Assembly: GCF_050589625.1 (NCBI RefSeq)
Contig: NZ_JBNGOP010000017.1
Location: 48,702 to 112,701, forward strand
Source: Pelagihabitans sp947500445
GTDB lineage: Bacteria; Bacteroidota; Bacteroidia; Flavobacteriales; Flavobacteriaceae
Length of the DNA stretch: 64,000 nt
Reading direction: 5' to 3'
The notes under the pieces are model-generated. The model was not told the DNA's origin, did no database searches, and was given only the letters and a program-made list of their open reading frames with translations. This document shows positions 17,462 to 25,800 of the stretch, one piece after another; position 1 is the first letter of the stretch; each line of letters begins with the position of its first letter. The translations under genes and the position numbers were made by a program.

Positions 17462-18508
17462 TTAGCCCGTTTGGGTACCGGAAGATGTGCCACCGCGAAC
17501 CTTGGCCATATATTCTCTCGGGCTCATGAAATAGCGTTCCTTAAACAATTTGGAGAAGTAACTTCGGGAATTGATACCGATTTTATAGGTAATCTCGGTA
17601 ACATTAAGATCGGTAGTTTCGATCAGCTCCCGCGCTTTTTCAATTTTGGCCTGTCGGATGTACTTGTTTACCGACATGCCGTACAAATGCTTGAAACCGC
17701 TTTGCAAGGTGTTTTGATTGAGGCCTACCCGATTGGCCAGCGAAATGATATTCTCCAGATTTTCGAGTTCCGACTTTATAATTCCGGCTGCCGACTCGAT
17801 GAGTTCTACGGTCGACTGGCGTAAAATCTTTCTTTTTTCGGGACCCGAAAGATCATCAAGATACAAACGCAACTGATGTGCCAGTATTTCATAGGCCTTA
17901 CCCTCCATAAAAACGGAACGGGTGAAACCCAACAGTTCGCACTCCAGGGATTCTTCAATGGCCTTTGCAATATCCAAACTGTAGTGTCCCTTATAAAAAA
18001 ACGAGTTGATTCCGTTCACATCGCGGAACAATTGCTCCAACTCTACGTTCATTGCCGTTAAAAAATCGTCGATTTTGACCTCGAATAACTTTCTATTGAT
18101 TTCCAGACTAAAAAAACAGATTGGTAATTCGGCAGGCAACTCCAAAATTACATGTTGCCGCGAGTTTCCCGATACAAAGGCACTTTCCAACCGTCGCACT
18201 TCATATGCGTCCTCCTTATCCATGAACCGGATTCCCAAGGTAGCCTCCCTGTTGAAAAGAATACGTAGGGGCTGTATCGTGGACAGACTCATTTTTAACG
18301 AAAGAGGTTCCTTTAATTGTAAATCTATATCCAAAGTGCTCATTCCATTCGAAAAACGGACGCCTTTCACATATCCTTTGCCCTTTTCCGGTAATATGTT
18401 AAAACAGATCTCATTATTATCCTCATCACAAGAGGATCCCAGCACGTCGGCCAGGCCCCTAACCAAATCGTGAACATCCAAATCCTTAACCGATATCAAA
18501 TTGGCCAT
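17462..18508 (-). CDS. AraC-family regulator, paralogue 3 of 3
   Basis: 348 aa. C-terminal AraC/XylS domain (about 240-337): SLANRVGLNQNTLQSGFKHL and VTEITYKIGINSRSYFSKLF. The N-terminal half again carries GKGYVKGVRFSNG followed by a DIDLQL strand, parallel to paralogues 1 and 2. A good -7 element lies 22 bp upstream of its start. Same strand as paralogue 2, with a 129-bp gap, so separate promoters are likely. Confidence 0.88.
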   Translation of the reverse strand: MANLISVKDLDVHDLVRGLADVLGSSCDEDNNEICFNILPEKGKGYVKGVRFSNGMSTLDIDLQLKEPLSLKMSLSTIQPLRILFNREATLGIRFMDKEDAYEVRRLESAFVSGNSRQHVILELPAELPICFFSLEINRKLFEVKIDDFLTAMNVELEQLFRDVNGINSFFYKGHYSLDIAKAIEESLECELLGFTRSVFMEGKAYEILAHQLRLYLDDLSGPEKRKILRQSTVELIESAAGIIKSELENLENIISLANRVGLNQNTLQSGFKHLYGMSVNKYIRQAKIEKARELIETTDLNVTEITYKIGINSRSYFSKLFKERYFMSPREYMAKVRGGTSSGTQTG

Positions 18509-18529
18509 TATCTTTTTTTAAAGAACTAT

Positions 18530-18537
18530 CAAATGTA
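18530..18537 (-). promoter_or_regulatory. -7 element upstream of AraC paralogue 3
   Basis: TACATTTG on the minus strand matches TAnnTTTG; a TTG lies 16 nt further upstream, the same spacing as in front of paralogue 1. Confidence 0.6.
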
Positions 18538-18728
18538 CTCTTTTAAAAAAATCCAAGATACAAGATTGCGGTATTCGGACCGCCATCATACAAATAACGG
18601 AAACATAAGGCCCAGGTGGGCACTTTTATGGCAAATGGGTCAACATTAAGCACATACGAACTAAACTAAGCCATTGAAATAGAACATCTTTGTATCAGAA
18701 ATTAATGTATAACCTAAAAACAAAACAT

Positions 18729-18890
18729 ATGTTACGTTGGACAATTACCTTTATAATTTTAGCTATAATCGCCGGAATTTTCGGTTTTGGTGGTATTGCC
18801 GCTGGAGCGGCCAGTATTGCAAAAGTGCTCTTCTTTATTTTTATAGTACTTTTTGTGATTTCACTATTCAGGGGAAAACGAGTCGTATAA
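18729..18890 (+). CDS. DUF1328 (YtjA-like) small membrane protein
   Basis: 53 aa from ATG 18729 (MLRWTITFIILAIIAG), the canonical DUF1328 start; the frame extends to 18690 without family support. Two short hydrophobic helices with the characteristic Gly/Ala-rich turn (FGFGGIAAGAASIAK) and a basic end. DUF1328 proteins are small inner-membrane proteins of unknown function often linked to stress. It is followed 10 nt later by a small lipoprotein gene. A near-consensus -7 element (CATCTTTG) lies about 35 bp upstream. Confidence 0.85.
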   Translation: MLRWTITFIILAIIAGIFGFGGIAAGAASIAKVLFFIFIVLFVISLFRGKRVV

Positions 18891-18906
18891 TATAAACGTT
18901 ATGATA

Positions 18907-19092
18907 ATGAAAAATATGAAACAGTTAGGAACCGCGCTATTGTTGTCTTTCTTTTTACTGGGAACAACAAGTTGCAGAGAAAAAACCACCGCGGAAAAAG
19001 TGGAAGACGGAATTGAAGAAGTTGGTGAAGAACTTGAAGATGCCGGTGAGGCAGTAGAGGAAGAAGTAGAAGATGCTACCGACGGAAACTAA
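18907..19092 (+). CDS. Small acidic lipoprotein
   Basis: 61 aa from ATG 18907; an in-frame ATG at 18901 is an alternative. Signal peptide with a lipobox ending in Cys (LLGTTSC) is followed by a short mature part made almost only of Glu, Asp, Val and Ala (EEVGEELEDAGEAVEEEVED), likely a helix. Similar tiny acidic lipoproteins (entericidin-like in size) are common in Bacteroidota and have no assigned function. Probably co-transcribed with the DUF1328 gene; a terminator follows 18 nt after its stop. Confidence 0.7.
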   Translation: MKNMKQLGTALLLSFFLLGTTSCREKTTAEKVEDGIEEVGEELEDAGEAVEEEVEDATDGN

Positions 19093-19110
19093 ATAACCAA
19101 AAAGGAAAGA

Positions 19111-19140
19111 GGGCAAGCCGAAAAGCTTGCCCATTTTTTA
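19111..19140 (+). terminator. Rho-independent terminator after the small lipoprotein gene
   Basis: Perfect 8-bp stem GGGCAAGC / GCTTGCCC around the loop CGAAAA, followed by ATTTTTTA. Confidence 0.9.
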
Positions 19141-19280
19141 TGGACAAACTCATTACACTTTTTAAAGTAAAAAAAACCAAGATTGCGAGGGTGCGGGCCG
19201 CAACTGCAGTGGGTGGTATTTTTTTTGTAGCCGCACTGCTTTTCTTGATTTTTATCGTTTGTAAATTTCTATGGCTTTAG
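19140..19280 (+). CDS. Possible 46-aa single-span membrane protein
   Basis: An ATG at 19140, at the very end of the terminator T-tract, opens a 46-codon frame to TAG at 19278-19280. The product has a basic N-terminal half (KVKKTKIARVRA) and a C-terminal hydrophobic helix (GGIFFVAALLFLIFIVCKFL). This positive-inside, tail-anchored layout is what a real small membrane protein would show. No family is recognised and the 5' context (terminator directly upstream, no promoter seen) is a reason for caution. Confidence 0.4.
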   Translation: MDKLITLFKVKKTKIARVRAATAVGGIFFVAALLFLIFIVCKFLWL

Positions 19281-19527
19281 GGATACCGTAAGTGCCATTC
19301 GGAATAACGTTCGCGTATTGTGAAAAATGTTTTTCCACCGATAAAAATAAAACTAGGCTTGTTGGTACCGGAATTGTCTCCTTCAGCCCAAAAGAGTATC
19401 TTGACCACCAACGCGTTTACTGTTTTACTTCGGAACCGGGAAAAACCGTTTTAGCGCCGCTATAGTGTCATTTTACACGGCTTATCTCGGCCACGGTCGT
19501 TAAAAATCATAGCAAAGGGACCAAGAT

Positions 19528-21003
19528 TTGATCATCACAGTGAAAAGCAAACGGTCGAACGGGTGCCATAAAAAAATTACCGTGCAAAAACTGCTGCTTA
19601 TCTTTTATAGTGTTGTTACCGTTTGGGCATTGATCAGTGTGCTCTTCCATGGGTCGCGGCCCAGCCGTTCGCTCAGTTGGATCTTAAGTATATTGTTTCT
19701 TCCCCTTCTCGGACCGCTTTTGTATTATCTTTTTGGGGTAAACCGGAGAAAATTCAAGTTTTACAAACTAAAAGCCAACCTAAAACGCAGACGTTTTTAC
19801 GAAACCTATTCCGCTACCCTGCAAGGCAGTTCAAAACGGAAGATTGCCGATGCTATGGGGGAACCGTTGGCAAAAATGCTACGCAACAGTGCCGGAAGCA
19901 CGCTGTATACGGACAATCAGGTAAACGTAATGCACGGTGGAAAAGAGACGTTTCAAGCGATATTCGATGCTATTGAAAAAGCCGAAAAATTTGTGCATGT
20001 TCAATACTATATTTTTGAACAGGGAGACCTACAGGATGAATTTTACCAACTTTTTAAACGGAAGGTAGCGGAAGGTGTGGAAGTTCGTTTGATGTACGAT
20101 TCCTTGGGAAGTATGTCCTTTAAGGGAAAGCTGAAAGAGCGTTTTCGAAACATCGGCGTGCACACCTACCCTATGATGCCTTTGAGGATCGGTAGTTTTA
20201 TGTACACCCTAAATTATAGGAACCATCGTAAAATTGTAGTGGTCGACGGTAAGGTCGGTTTTGTGGGGGGAATGAACGTTTCCGATAAATATTTGGAAGC
20301 ATCCTCGGAACTGGGCATTTGGCAGGACATCCATTTGAGGATAGCCGGACCCGCGGTCGAAAGCCTGCACCATATTTTTATCAAGGACTACCATTTTGCC
20401 AGTAGGGAGGCGCCGCTATTGCAAGAAAAATATCTTCCAAAAATCCCAAAAATGGGAACGACCACCATGCAGCTTATCGCCAGCGGTCCCGATTCCGAAC
20501 AACCGTCGATACTGCACCAATATATCGGCATGATCCAATCGGCCAAATCCTGCATACGTATCGCCAATCCTTATTTTATTCCCGGCCCCACCTTGTTGAC
20601 CGTTCTTAAAATTGCCGCCATGAGCGGGGTACACGTAAAACTGTTGATCCCCAGAAAATCGGACTCCTTTTTGGCGAAATACAGTATGCAGTCCAATTTT
20701 GAGGCATTGCTGGGTGTGAACGTATCGATTTACTTAAGGGACAATTTTTCCCACAGCAAGCTCATTATCCGTGATACTGACTTGGCTTCGGTAGGAACCG
20801 GAAATTTTGATTATCGAAGTTTTGAACACAATTTTGAAGTAAATGCCTTGGTATATAACGAACAGATTACCTCACAGATCATCACCGAATTCGATAAGGA
20901 GTGTAATGCCGCAACATTATTGGACTACTCCACCTTTAAAAACCGCTCTTGGACGCAACGGCTGAAAGAAGGTTTTGCCAAATTTTTTAGTCCATTATTA
21001 TGA
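19528..21003 (+). CDS. Cardiolipin synthase (phospholipase D family)
   Basis: 491 aa. Makes cardiolipin from phosphatidylglycerol in the inner membrane. Two N-terminal transmembrane helices (about 25-45 and 52-70) precede two PLD domains with HKD motifs: H233-R-K235 with D240 in NHRKIVVVDG, and H409-S-K411 with D416 in SHSKLIIRD. Both active-site halves are intact. No ATG precedes the membrane helices: the start must be TTG 19528 or GTG 19540, so the N-terminus is uncertain by four residues. The last bases overlap the next gene (ATGA), coupling the two. Confidence 0.92.
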   Translation: MIITVKSKRSNGCHKKITVQKLLLIFYSVVTVWALISVLFHGSRPSRSLSWILSILFLPLLGPLLYYLFGVNRRKFKFYKLKANLKRRRFYETYSATLQGSSKRKIADAMGEPLAKMLRNSAGSTLYTDNQVNVMHGGKETFQAIFDAIEKAEKFVHVQYYIFEQGDLQDEFYQLFKRKVAEGVEVRLMYDSLGSMSFKGKLKERFRNIGVHTYPMMPLRIGSFMYTLNYRNHRKIVVVDGKVGFVGGMNVSDKYLEASSELGIWQDIHLRIAGPAVESLHHIFIKDYHFASREAPLLQEKYLPKIPKMGTTTMQLIASGPDSEQPSILHQYIGMIQSAKSCIRIANPYFIPGPTLLTVLKIAAMSGVHVKLLIPRKSDSFLAKYSMQSNFEALLGVNVSIYLRDNFSHSKLIIRDTDLASVGTGNFDYRSFEHNFEVNALVYNEQITSQIITEFDKECNAATLLDYSTFKNRSWTQRLKEGFAKFFSPLL

Positions 21004-21611
21004 TACCCCTGTGTAAGAACCTACTTTATATAACCTTGACCATGCAACTATTGAACGCCCAACATACGATTCCCAAATCTATCGAAAAAGAGGCGCTTTT
21101 GGCCTTGTCCCATTATCCTGAACTAACATCGACAACGATTGCTTTTCAGTTTAAAAAAAAGCTGCGCACTTCCATCATGAAAGCACAACCCGTTTTTAAG
21201 GATTTGCTGAGATCCAAAAGGAAGCGAAGGTATCGGATATTGATTTCGGAACGTTTTCAGCTAGGAGATAGCTTGTACGAAACCAAAAACTTAAGTTCTG
21301 AAATATTGGTCGGCTGGCTAGGGCATGAACTGGGGCATGTTCTGGATTATAAAAACCGGAGTTCCCTAAATTTGTTGGGGTTTGGACTGGGATACACCTT
21401 TTCCGGCAGTTTTATAAAAAAGGCAGAGCGCACCGCGGATAGTTTTGCCGTCTCCCATGGACTTTCAAAACAAATACTGGCAGCCAAGAATTTTATTCTT
21501 ACCGAAGCGGGCATAGCGGAAAAGTATCGAAATCGAATAAAGAGATTGTACCTGTCCCCCGATGAAATTATGATAATGGCGCAAGAGTTTGCCGATAAAG
21601 CAAAAGACTAA
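21000..21611 (+). CDS. Putative secreted zinc metallopeptidase (HExxH)
   Basis: 203 aa. The first 21 residues look like a signal peptide (MIPLCKNLLYITLTMQLLNA). A zinc-binding motif HELGH at 109-113, with a downstream ERTADSFA (143-150) supplying the third ligand in the ExxxD arrangement, is typical of M48-like and related peptidases, but no family is certain. Small for a protease, and no transmembrane helices. Start overlaps the cardiolipin synthase stop by 4 bp, so the two are co-translated; a link with membrane remodelling is a guess. Confidence 0.65.
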   Translation: MIPLCKNLLYITLTMQLLNAQHTIPKSIEKEALLALSHYPELTSTTIAFQFKKKLRTSIMKAQPVFKDLLRSKRKRRYRILISERFQLGDSLYETKNLSSEILVGWLGHELGHVLDYKNRSSLNLLGFGLGYTFSGSFIKKAERTADSFAVSHGLSKQILAAKNFILTEAGIAEKYRNRIKRLYLSPDEIMIMAQEFADKAKD

Positions 21612-21634
21612 AGGAAGCCTTTCCTTTCGCTCCC

Positions 21635-21943
21635 CTAAGATTTTTGGTGTACCGTATTCTGCTTGCACCTACGCCAACTACCATCATACCAATAGTAGGC
21701 ATAACCGTTACGTTCGAAGTTATGGTACTTGTTTACCAACTGCCTAAAAATTTCCAGTATCCGTTCCCGTTCGGTATATCGCATTTCCGTATGGCCATTT
21801 TTGGTAACGGTATAGATTCCTTTTTCCATTAAGGCATTACACCCTCCGGAATTACAGATCTTAAAATAACCGACCCCGGTCAAAATAGCCTGTTTTAGCC
21901 AGGCCTCCAGTAATTCGGTAGTGATTGGATACTTTTCGGACAT
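21635..21943 (-). CDS. Hypothetical protein
   Basis: 102 aa, no signal peptide, not a recognised family. Rich in Tyr, Trp and Asn near the C-terminus (NGYAYYWYDGSWRRCK), with a Cys pair in FKICNSGGC near 28-36. It converges on the metallopeptidase gene with a 23-bp gap. Codon use looks like that of the neighbours. Supported mainly by its position and by the absence of a better frame there. Confidence 0.5.
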   Translation of the reverse strand: MSEKYPITTELLEAWLKQAILTGVGYFKICNSGGCNALMEKGIYTVTKNGHTEMRYTERERILEIFRQLVNKYHNFERNGYAYYWYDGSWRRCKQNTVHQKS

Positions 21944-22229
21944 ATTCCAAATTTCGGTAATATTTCCAATATTTAAAACAAAATGTTAGTAAGTTTTTAG
22001 ACAAAAGTGCGTACGACCATACGAAGCCTACCATCGTAATTTAACCACATCCTTAAAAAACAAATCTGATGAATATCCAGCTGGTAGCATGGACATTTGT
22101 ATAATACAATTGCATCGGTATCGAGAAGTTGCACTGTCCTTTACGAATGCTTAGGCCCTTTCATGATACGTACAGGCTAAAATCACGACCTTTCCAAAGC
22201 AGCTCCGAAAACGAAAAGAAGGATACGTC

Positions 22230-23762
22230 TTATTGTGCTATCGTATCCGTTACGAAGGTCTCCCATTCAGAAAACCGCTCCTCTCCCATCACCCGCTCCA
22301 TCTTAACCTGGCCGCCCTTTTTCTTAGATGCGGCGCTCCATTCGTGAAAGATATGGGGCGGCACCATATGCACCTTTACCCCTTTCAAGGCTTTTGAACG
22401 GGCCACCTTATAATTCTTGTTGGCCTCTTTTAAGAAGTTGTCCAAAGCGGTTGCCACGGTATCGGTATCAATGTCCGAATCGCTTCCCAAGTACCAACTG
22501 TGATAAAAACCGTCCTCAAATTTTTTGGCGCAAAGGGTATATTCCGGAATACGGATATCATATTCCGTTTCCAAACCGTGCACGGCATCGTTCAGTTTGT
22601 TTACCGAAAGTTGAGATCCAACGGTATTTAAAAAAAACTTGGTGCGGCCCGTAATTTGTATCTCGGCCCTATCGACATCGGTAAAGGTAATGGTGTCACC
22701 GATCATATAGCGCCAAGCACCGGCAACCGTGCTTATGAGCAACACGTAATCCACACCTTTTTCTACTTGGTCCAAACGCAGGGCTCGGGCCGATGGGGAT
22801 AGGGATCCGTCCGCTTCGATGGCCGTTTCATCAAAAGGTACAAACTCAAAATAAATACCGTTATCGGTAATTAATTGCATGGCATCGGTGTCGGGGCGGT
22901 TTTGAAAGGCTATAAAACCTTCGGAAGCCAAATACGTATCGATTACCGTTACCGGTTTTCCCATAAGGGCGTGAAAACTTTTTTCATACGGTCCAAAGGC
23001 AACACCACCGGATGTATATACCCGAAGATTGGGCCAGATATCGTGAATGGTATCCAAACCATGGGCATCGATTACCGCTTTTAACATGAGCTCCATCCAA
23101 GAAGGGATTCCGCTCAGGGCGCCAATATCCCAATCGGGCGCTTCCTTTATGATCTGCGCCACACGTTCGTCCCAATCATCGATTTCCGCAATAGCCTCCC
23201 CAGGTTTGTAGTAGCCTCTAAACCATGATGGGATATTGCTGGCACTGATACCACTGATTTCCCCTTCCAAATGGTGTTTCCGTTGTGTTAGATCGGTGGA
23301 ACTCCCCAACATTAAAATACCTTTTTCAAAAAAGTCGGCAGGTAAATCAAAATTCTTTAACGCTATAATTTGTTTGACACCGGCGGTTTTAATGGCGTTG
23401 ATCATGGCATCGGTTACTGGTATGCGTTTGCTTTTCTTTCCCGTTGTTCCAGAACTCAGGGCGTAATAATCCGGAGCTCCGGGCCAAGTAATGTTCGACT
23501 GTGCGAGACCATGCTGCCGATACCACCATTCCTCGTTTATTTTATGATAATCAAAAAAAGGAACCGCTTCGGCAAAAGCGATCGGCGGGGATGTTGCTTC
23601 CAAAATACGTTGAAACCCATACTTTTTACCAAAAGCGGTGTCTACCGCCTGTGTAAGCAATTCCTTTAATACGGTACGCTGCTCGGTTACCGGATCACGA
23701 TCGCCGGTAACATATTGTGAAGCGTGTACCAATCCTTTGATAAGTTGACCAATAATAGGCAT
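22230..23762 (-). CDS. GH3 auxin-responsive-promoter family protein (acyl-adenylating amide synthetase-like)
   Basis: 510 aa, matching the bacterial members of the plant GH3 (JAR1-like) family, which belong to the ANL adenylate-forming superfamily and join acyl acids to amines or amino acids. ATP-binding motif 1 is SSGTTGKKSKRIP (103-115), motif 2 is YTSGGVAFGPYE (about 249-260) and motif 3 is YMIGDTITFTD (about 347-357). All three are intact. The substrate in Bacteroidota is unknown. Cytoplasmic. It is transcribed alone or before the PfpI gene's region in the opposite order; 86 bp separate the two. Not to be confused with glycoside hydrolase family 3. Confidence 0.88.
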   Translation of the reverse strand: MPIIGQLIKGLVHASQYVTGDRDPVTEQRTVLKELLTQAVDTAFGKKYGFQRILEATSPPIAFAEAVPFFDYHKINEEWWYRQHGLAQSNITWPGAPDYYALSSGTTGKKSKRIPVTDAMINAIKTAGVKQIIALKNFDLPADFFEKGILMLGSSTDLTQRKHHLEGEISGISASNIPSWFRGYYKPGEAIAEIDDWDERVAQIIKEAPDWDIGALSGIPSWMELMLKAVIDAHGLDTIHDIWPNLRVYTSGGVAFGPYEKSFHALMGKPVTVIDTYLASEGFIAFQNRPDTDAMQLITDNGIYFEFVPFDETAIEADGSLSPSARALRLDQVEKGVDYVLLISTVAGAWRYMIGDTITFTDVDRAEIQITGRTKFFLNTVGSQLSVNKLNDAVHGLETEYDIRIPEYTLCAKKFEDGFYHSWYLGSDSDIDTDTVATALDNFLKEANKNYKVARSKALKGVKVHMVPPHIFHEWSAASKKKGGQVKMERVMGEERFSEWETFVTDTIAQ

Positions 23763-23848
23763 ATAAGTGATGTTGGTTTAAGATTTAACGGTTTAATACC
23801 ATTTCAAAGTTAACATGGTATAACTCGGTCGGTTCGAAGGAAACGCCG

Positions 23849-24412
23849 TTACGCGTCCACAACTTGTTCCGAATGTTTGCCTTCCCAAATCTCTTCTACT
23901 AATTTATCGATAAAAGCGGGTAAATCGTCCGGATTTCTACTGGTTACCAAACCATTGTCCACCACTACCTCTTGGTCGACCCACCTTGCACCGGCATTGA
24001 CCACATCGTCCTTAATGCTATGGTAAGAAGTTACCTTGCGGTTTTCGATGACGTTGGCGCTGATCAACAACCATGGGGCATGGCAAATGGCCGCAACAGG
24101 TTTTCCGCTCTTAAAGAAATCGCGAATAAACTGCAGCGCATCGGAATGGGTGCGAAGCAGGTCCGGGTTGGCGACCCCTCCAGGCAGTACCAAGGCATCA
24201 TAGTCCGATTCGCGCGATTCCCGCACCAACGCATCTACTTGAATACGTTCACCCCAATTGTTACCGTCCCAACTTTTGATCAATCCCTCCTTGACCGAAA
24301 TCAATTGTACCGAAGCGCCTTCCCGGTTCAAAGCGTTTAGCGGTTCGAACAATTCTGATTTTTCAAAACCGTCCGTTGCCAAAATGGCTACTTTTTTTCC
24401 TTTTAGTTTCAT
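23849..24412 (-). CDS. DJ-1/PfpI family protein (class I glutamine amidotransferase fold)
   Basis: 187 aa, the standard length of PfpI/YhbO-type proteins. The nucleophile elbow is VAAICHAPWLL with C110-H111, and the upstream acidic residue lies in DGFEKSE (14-20). These proteins act as stress-protective chaperones, deglycases or weak proteases; the exact activity is debated. Cytoplasmic. Same strand as the adenylating enzyme that follows it, so the pair may be co-transcribed. Confidence 0.9.
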   Translation of the reverse strand: MKLKGKKVAILATDGFEKSELFEPLNALNREGASVQLISVKEGLIKSWDGNNWGERIQVDALVRESRESDYDALVLPGGVANPDLLRTHSDALQFIRDFFKSGKPVAAICHAPWLLISANVIENRKVTSYHSIKDDVVNAGARWVDQEVVVDNGLVTSRNPDDLPAFIDKLVEEIWEGKHSEQVVDA

Positions 24413-25005
24413 GTTATTGTTGTTTAGATGATACGCAGTACCCTACTACGTTTAACAACAAAATTAGGGGAAGGGCATGCGGAGGCTTTGCTGATTTGCA
24501 GTAAATCTAGGCTCATTTACCATCCCGTGCTCCGAAAATCATAAAATACCGATATCATAGCAATGATAGCGTGTGAAAAACGAAATGCACCGTATGTTGT
24601 GGACAAGATAGCTAGGAACGGGCCTGTATCGGAACTTTGGAAGAAATCGTACCCTATCGATAAAGGAATCAAGGACGGACGATACACTCCAACCACACAT
24701 ATCCCTCAAAAAACACAATGTTTAAAAATGTTTAAAGAGGATGTAATAAACTTCCGTTTTCGAAGCGATAACAGCGTTTATTTTAAGGTGTTTTTACAGG
24801 AATGGTATGGGAGCGAAAGCGTCTGAATCCGGTTTATGTCTTAGCACTTCGTCATGAAATCCGAAAATGAACCAAATCCGGATGTTCTCCGGGTTTGTGG
24901 ATAGCCCCGATGCTTCGGCACTACGGTTAAACTCGAAAACCTAGTGAAACGCCCGGTTTTGAACCAGTTTCGGGCCGTGGTAAATTTTCGAATGCATAAA
25001 ACAGG
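24413..25005. other. Intergenic region with hairpins, no supported gene
   Basis: 593 bp. An 87-codon plus-strand frame at 24563-24826 has no family resemblance, no signal and a low-complexity feel, so I do not call it. Downstream of it lie two adjacent stems (24873-24897 and 24907-24918) and a weaker GCCCG/CGGGC pair at 24951-24975. Confidence 0.5.
24873..24918. repeat. Two adjacent hairpins
   Basis: CAAATCCGGA / TCCGGGTTTG (24873-24882 and 24888-24897, one G-U) around a 5-nt loop, then CCGA-TGCT-TCGG at 24907-24918. No U-tract follows, so neither is a standard terminator. Confidence 0.5.
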
Positions 25006-25536
25006 TTAAATCCCTAAAATCTTTGCATCCACAAAAAATACCGACTTTACGTCAATGGTATGGTCTTCGGTCAGTACCTCATCGGTAACCGTGTTCAACC
25101 GAAGACTAAAACGATTTTTTTTAATATAGTCCTTCAAATCATCGTCGGAGGTATCGAGTTCGATGACCGTTCCGGCATCCATCGGTACTTCAACAATAGT
25201 TGCCACCTGAAGTTCCGGTAAGTCTTCCGCACTGATGAAAATTTCCACCGATTCCAAAAAACTAAAATCGGCATCTTCCGGACTTGCCAACTCCAAGCGA
25301 AGGCTCTTGAGTTTAATTTCTTCGATCAAATCTTTACGGGTATCGTTAACGGCGAACTCCGATTCGGAATTGGTTTCCACATCCGGGGTCACTACATCAA
25401 AGGGCAGATTGATGTTTGCGGCGGATGCAATAACGACACTGGTGTCGTAATCAATATCGAATTTTGTGAGTTCATCTACCTTATCACAGGAGCAAAAAGT
25501 CAATAAAAGCACTAAAACAGAAAAAAATGGTTTCAT
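25006..25536 (-). CDS. Hypothetical lipoprotein
   Basis: 176 aa. Signal peptide ending in a lipobox-like FCSC (Cys near 16-18), then an acidic, beta-rich mature protein with no recognised domain. Asp, Glu, Val and Leu dominate; there are no catalytic motifs. Likely attached to the outer or inner membrane facing the periplasm. It stands alone and is divergent from the type IX-secreted propeller gene 264 bp away. That 264-bp gap shows no supported feature. Confidence 0.65.
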   Translation of the reverse strand: MKPFFSVLVLLLTFCSCDKVDELTKFDIDYDTSVVIASAANINLPFDVVTPDVETNSESEFAVNDTRKDLIEEIKLKSLRLELASPEDADFSFLESVEIFISAEDLPELQVATIVEVPMDAGTVIELDTSDDDLKDYIKKNRFSLRLNTVTDEVLTEDHTIDVKSVFFVDAKILGI

Positions 25537-25800
25537 AATGGATTGGAATAGGGTAGTCTAACGAAAAAAATGGTCAAATAGTATGGCATCTTCCCATCCT
25601 ATCGGCAATCAGGCTATTCAAAAGAGGCCCATACCAATGAAAAAACAATACGATTATCAAGCAAAATTATCATAAAAAACAGGTTTAAAAGTAAGTAAAA
25701 TCATCAAAAATTAAAGTTCTGACCATATTCCCATACCGTTTCATCCGATAAAAATTAGCGGCAACTAAACCTTTGTCAACTTTTACTGTTCTAATCCGAT

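Noticed and set aside
24563..24826. 87-codon plus-strand frame
   Set aside because: No recognised domain, no signal, no promoter; likely chance.
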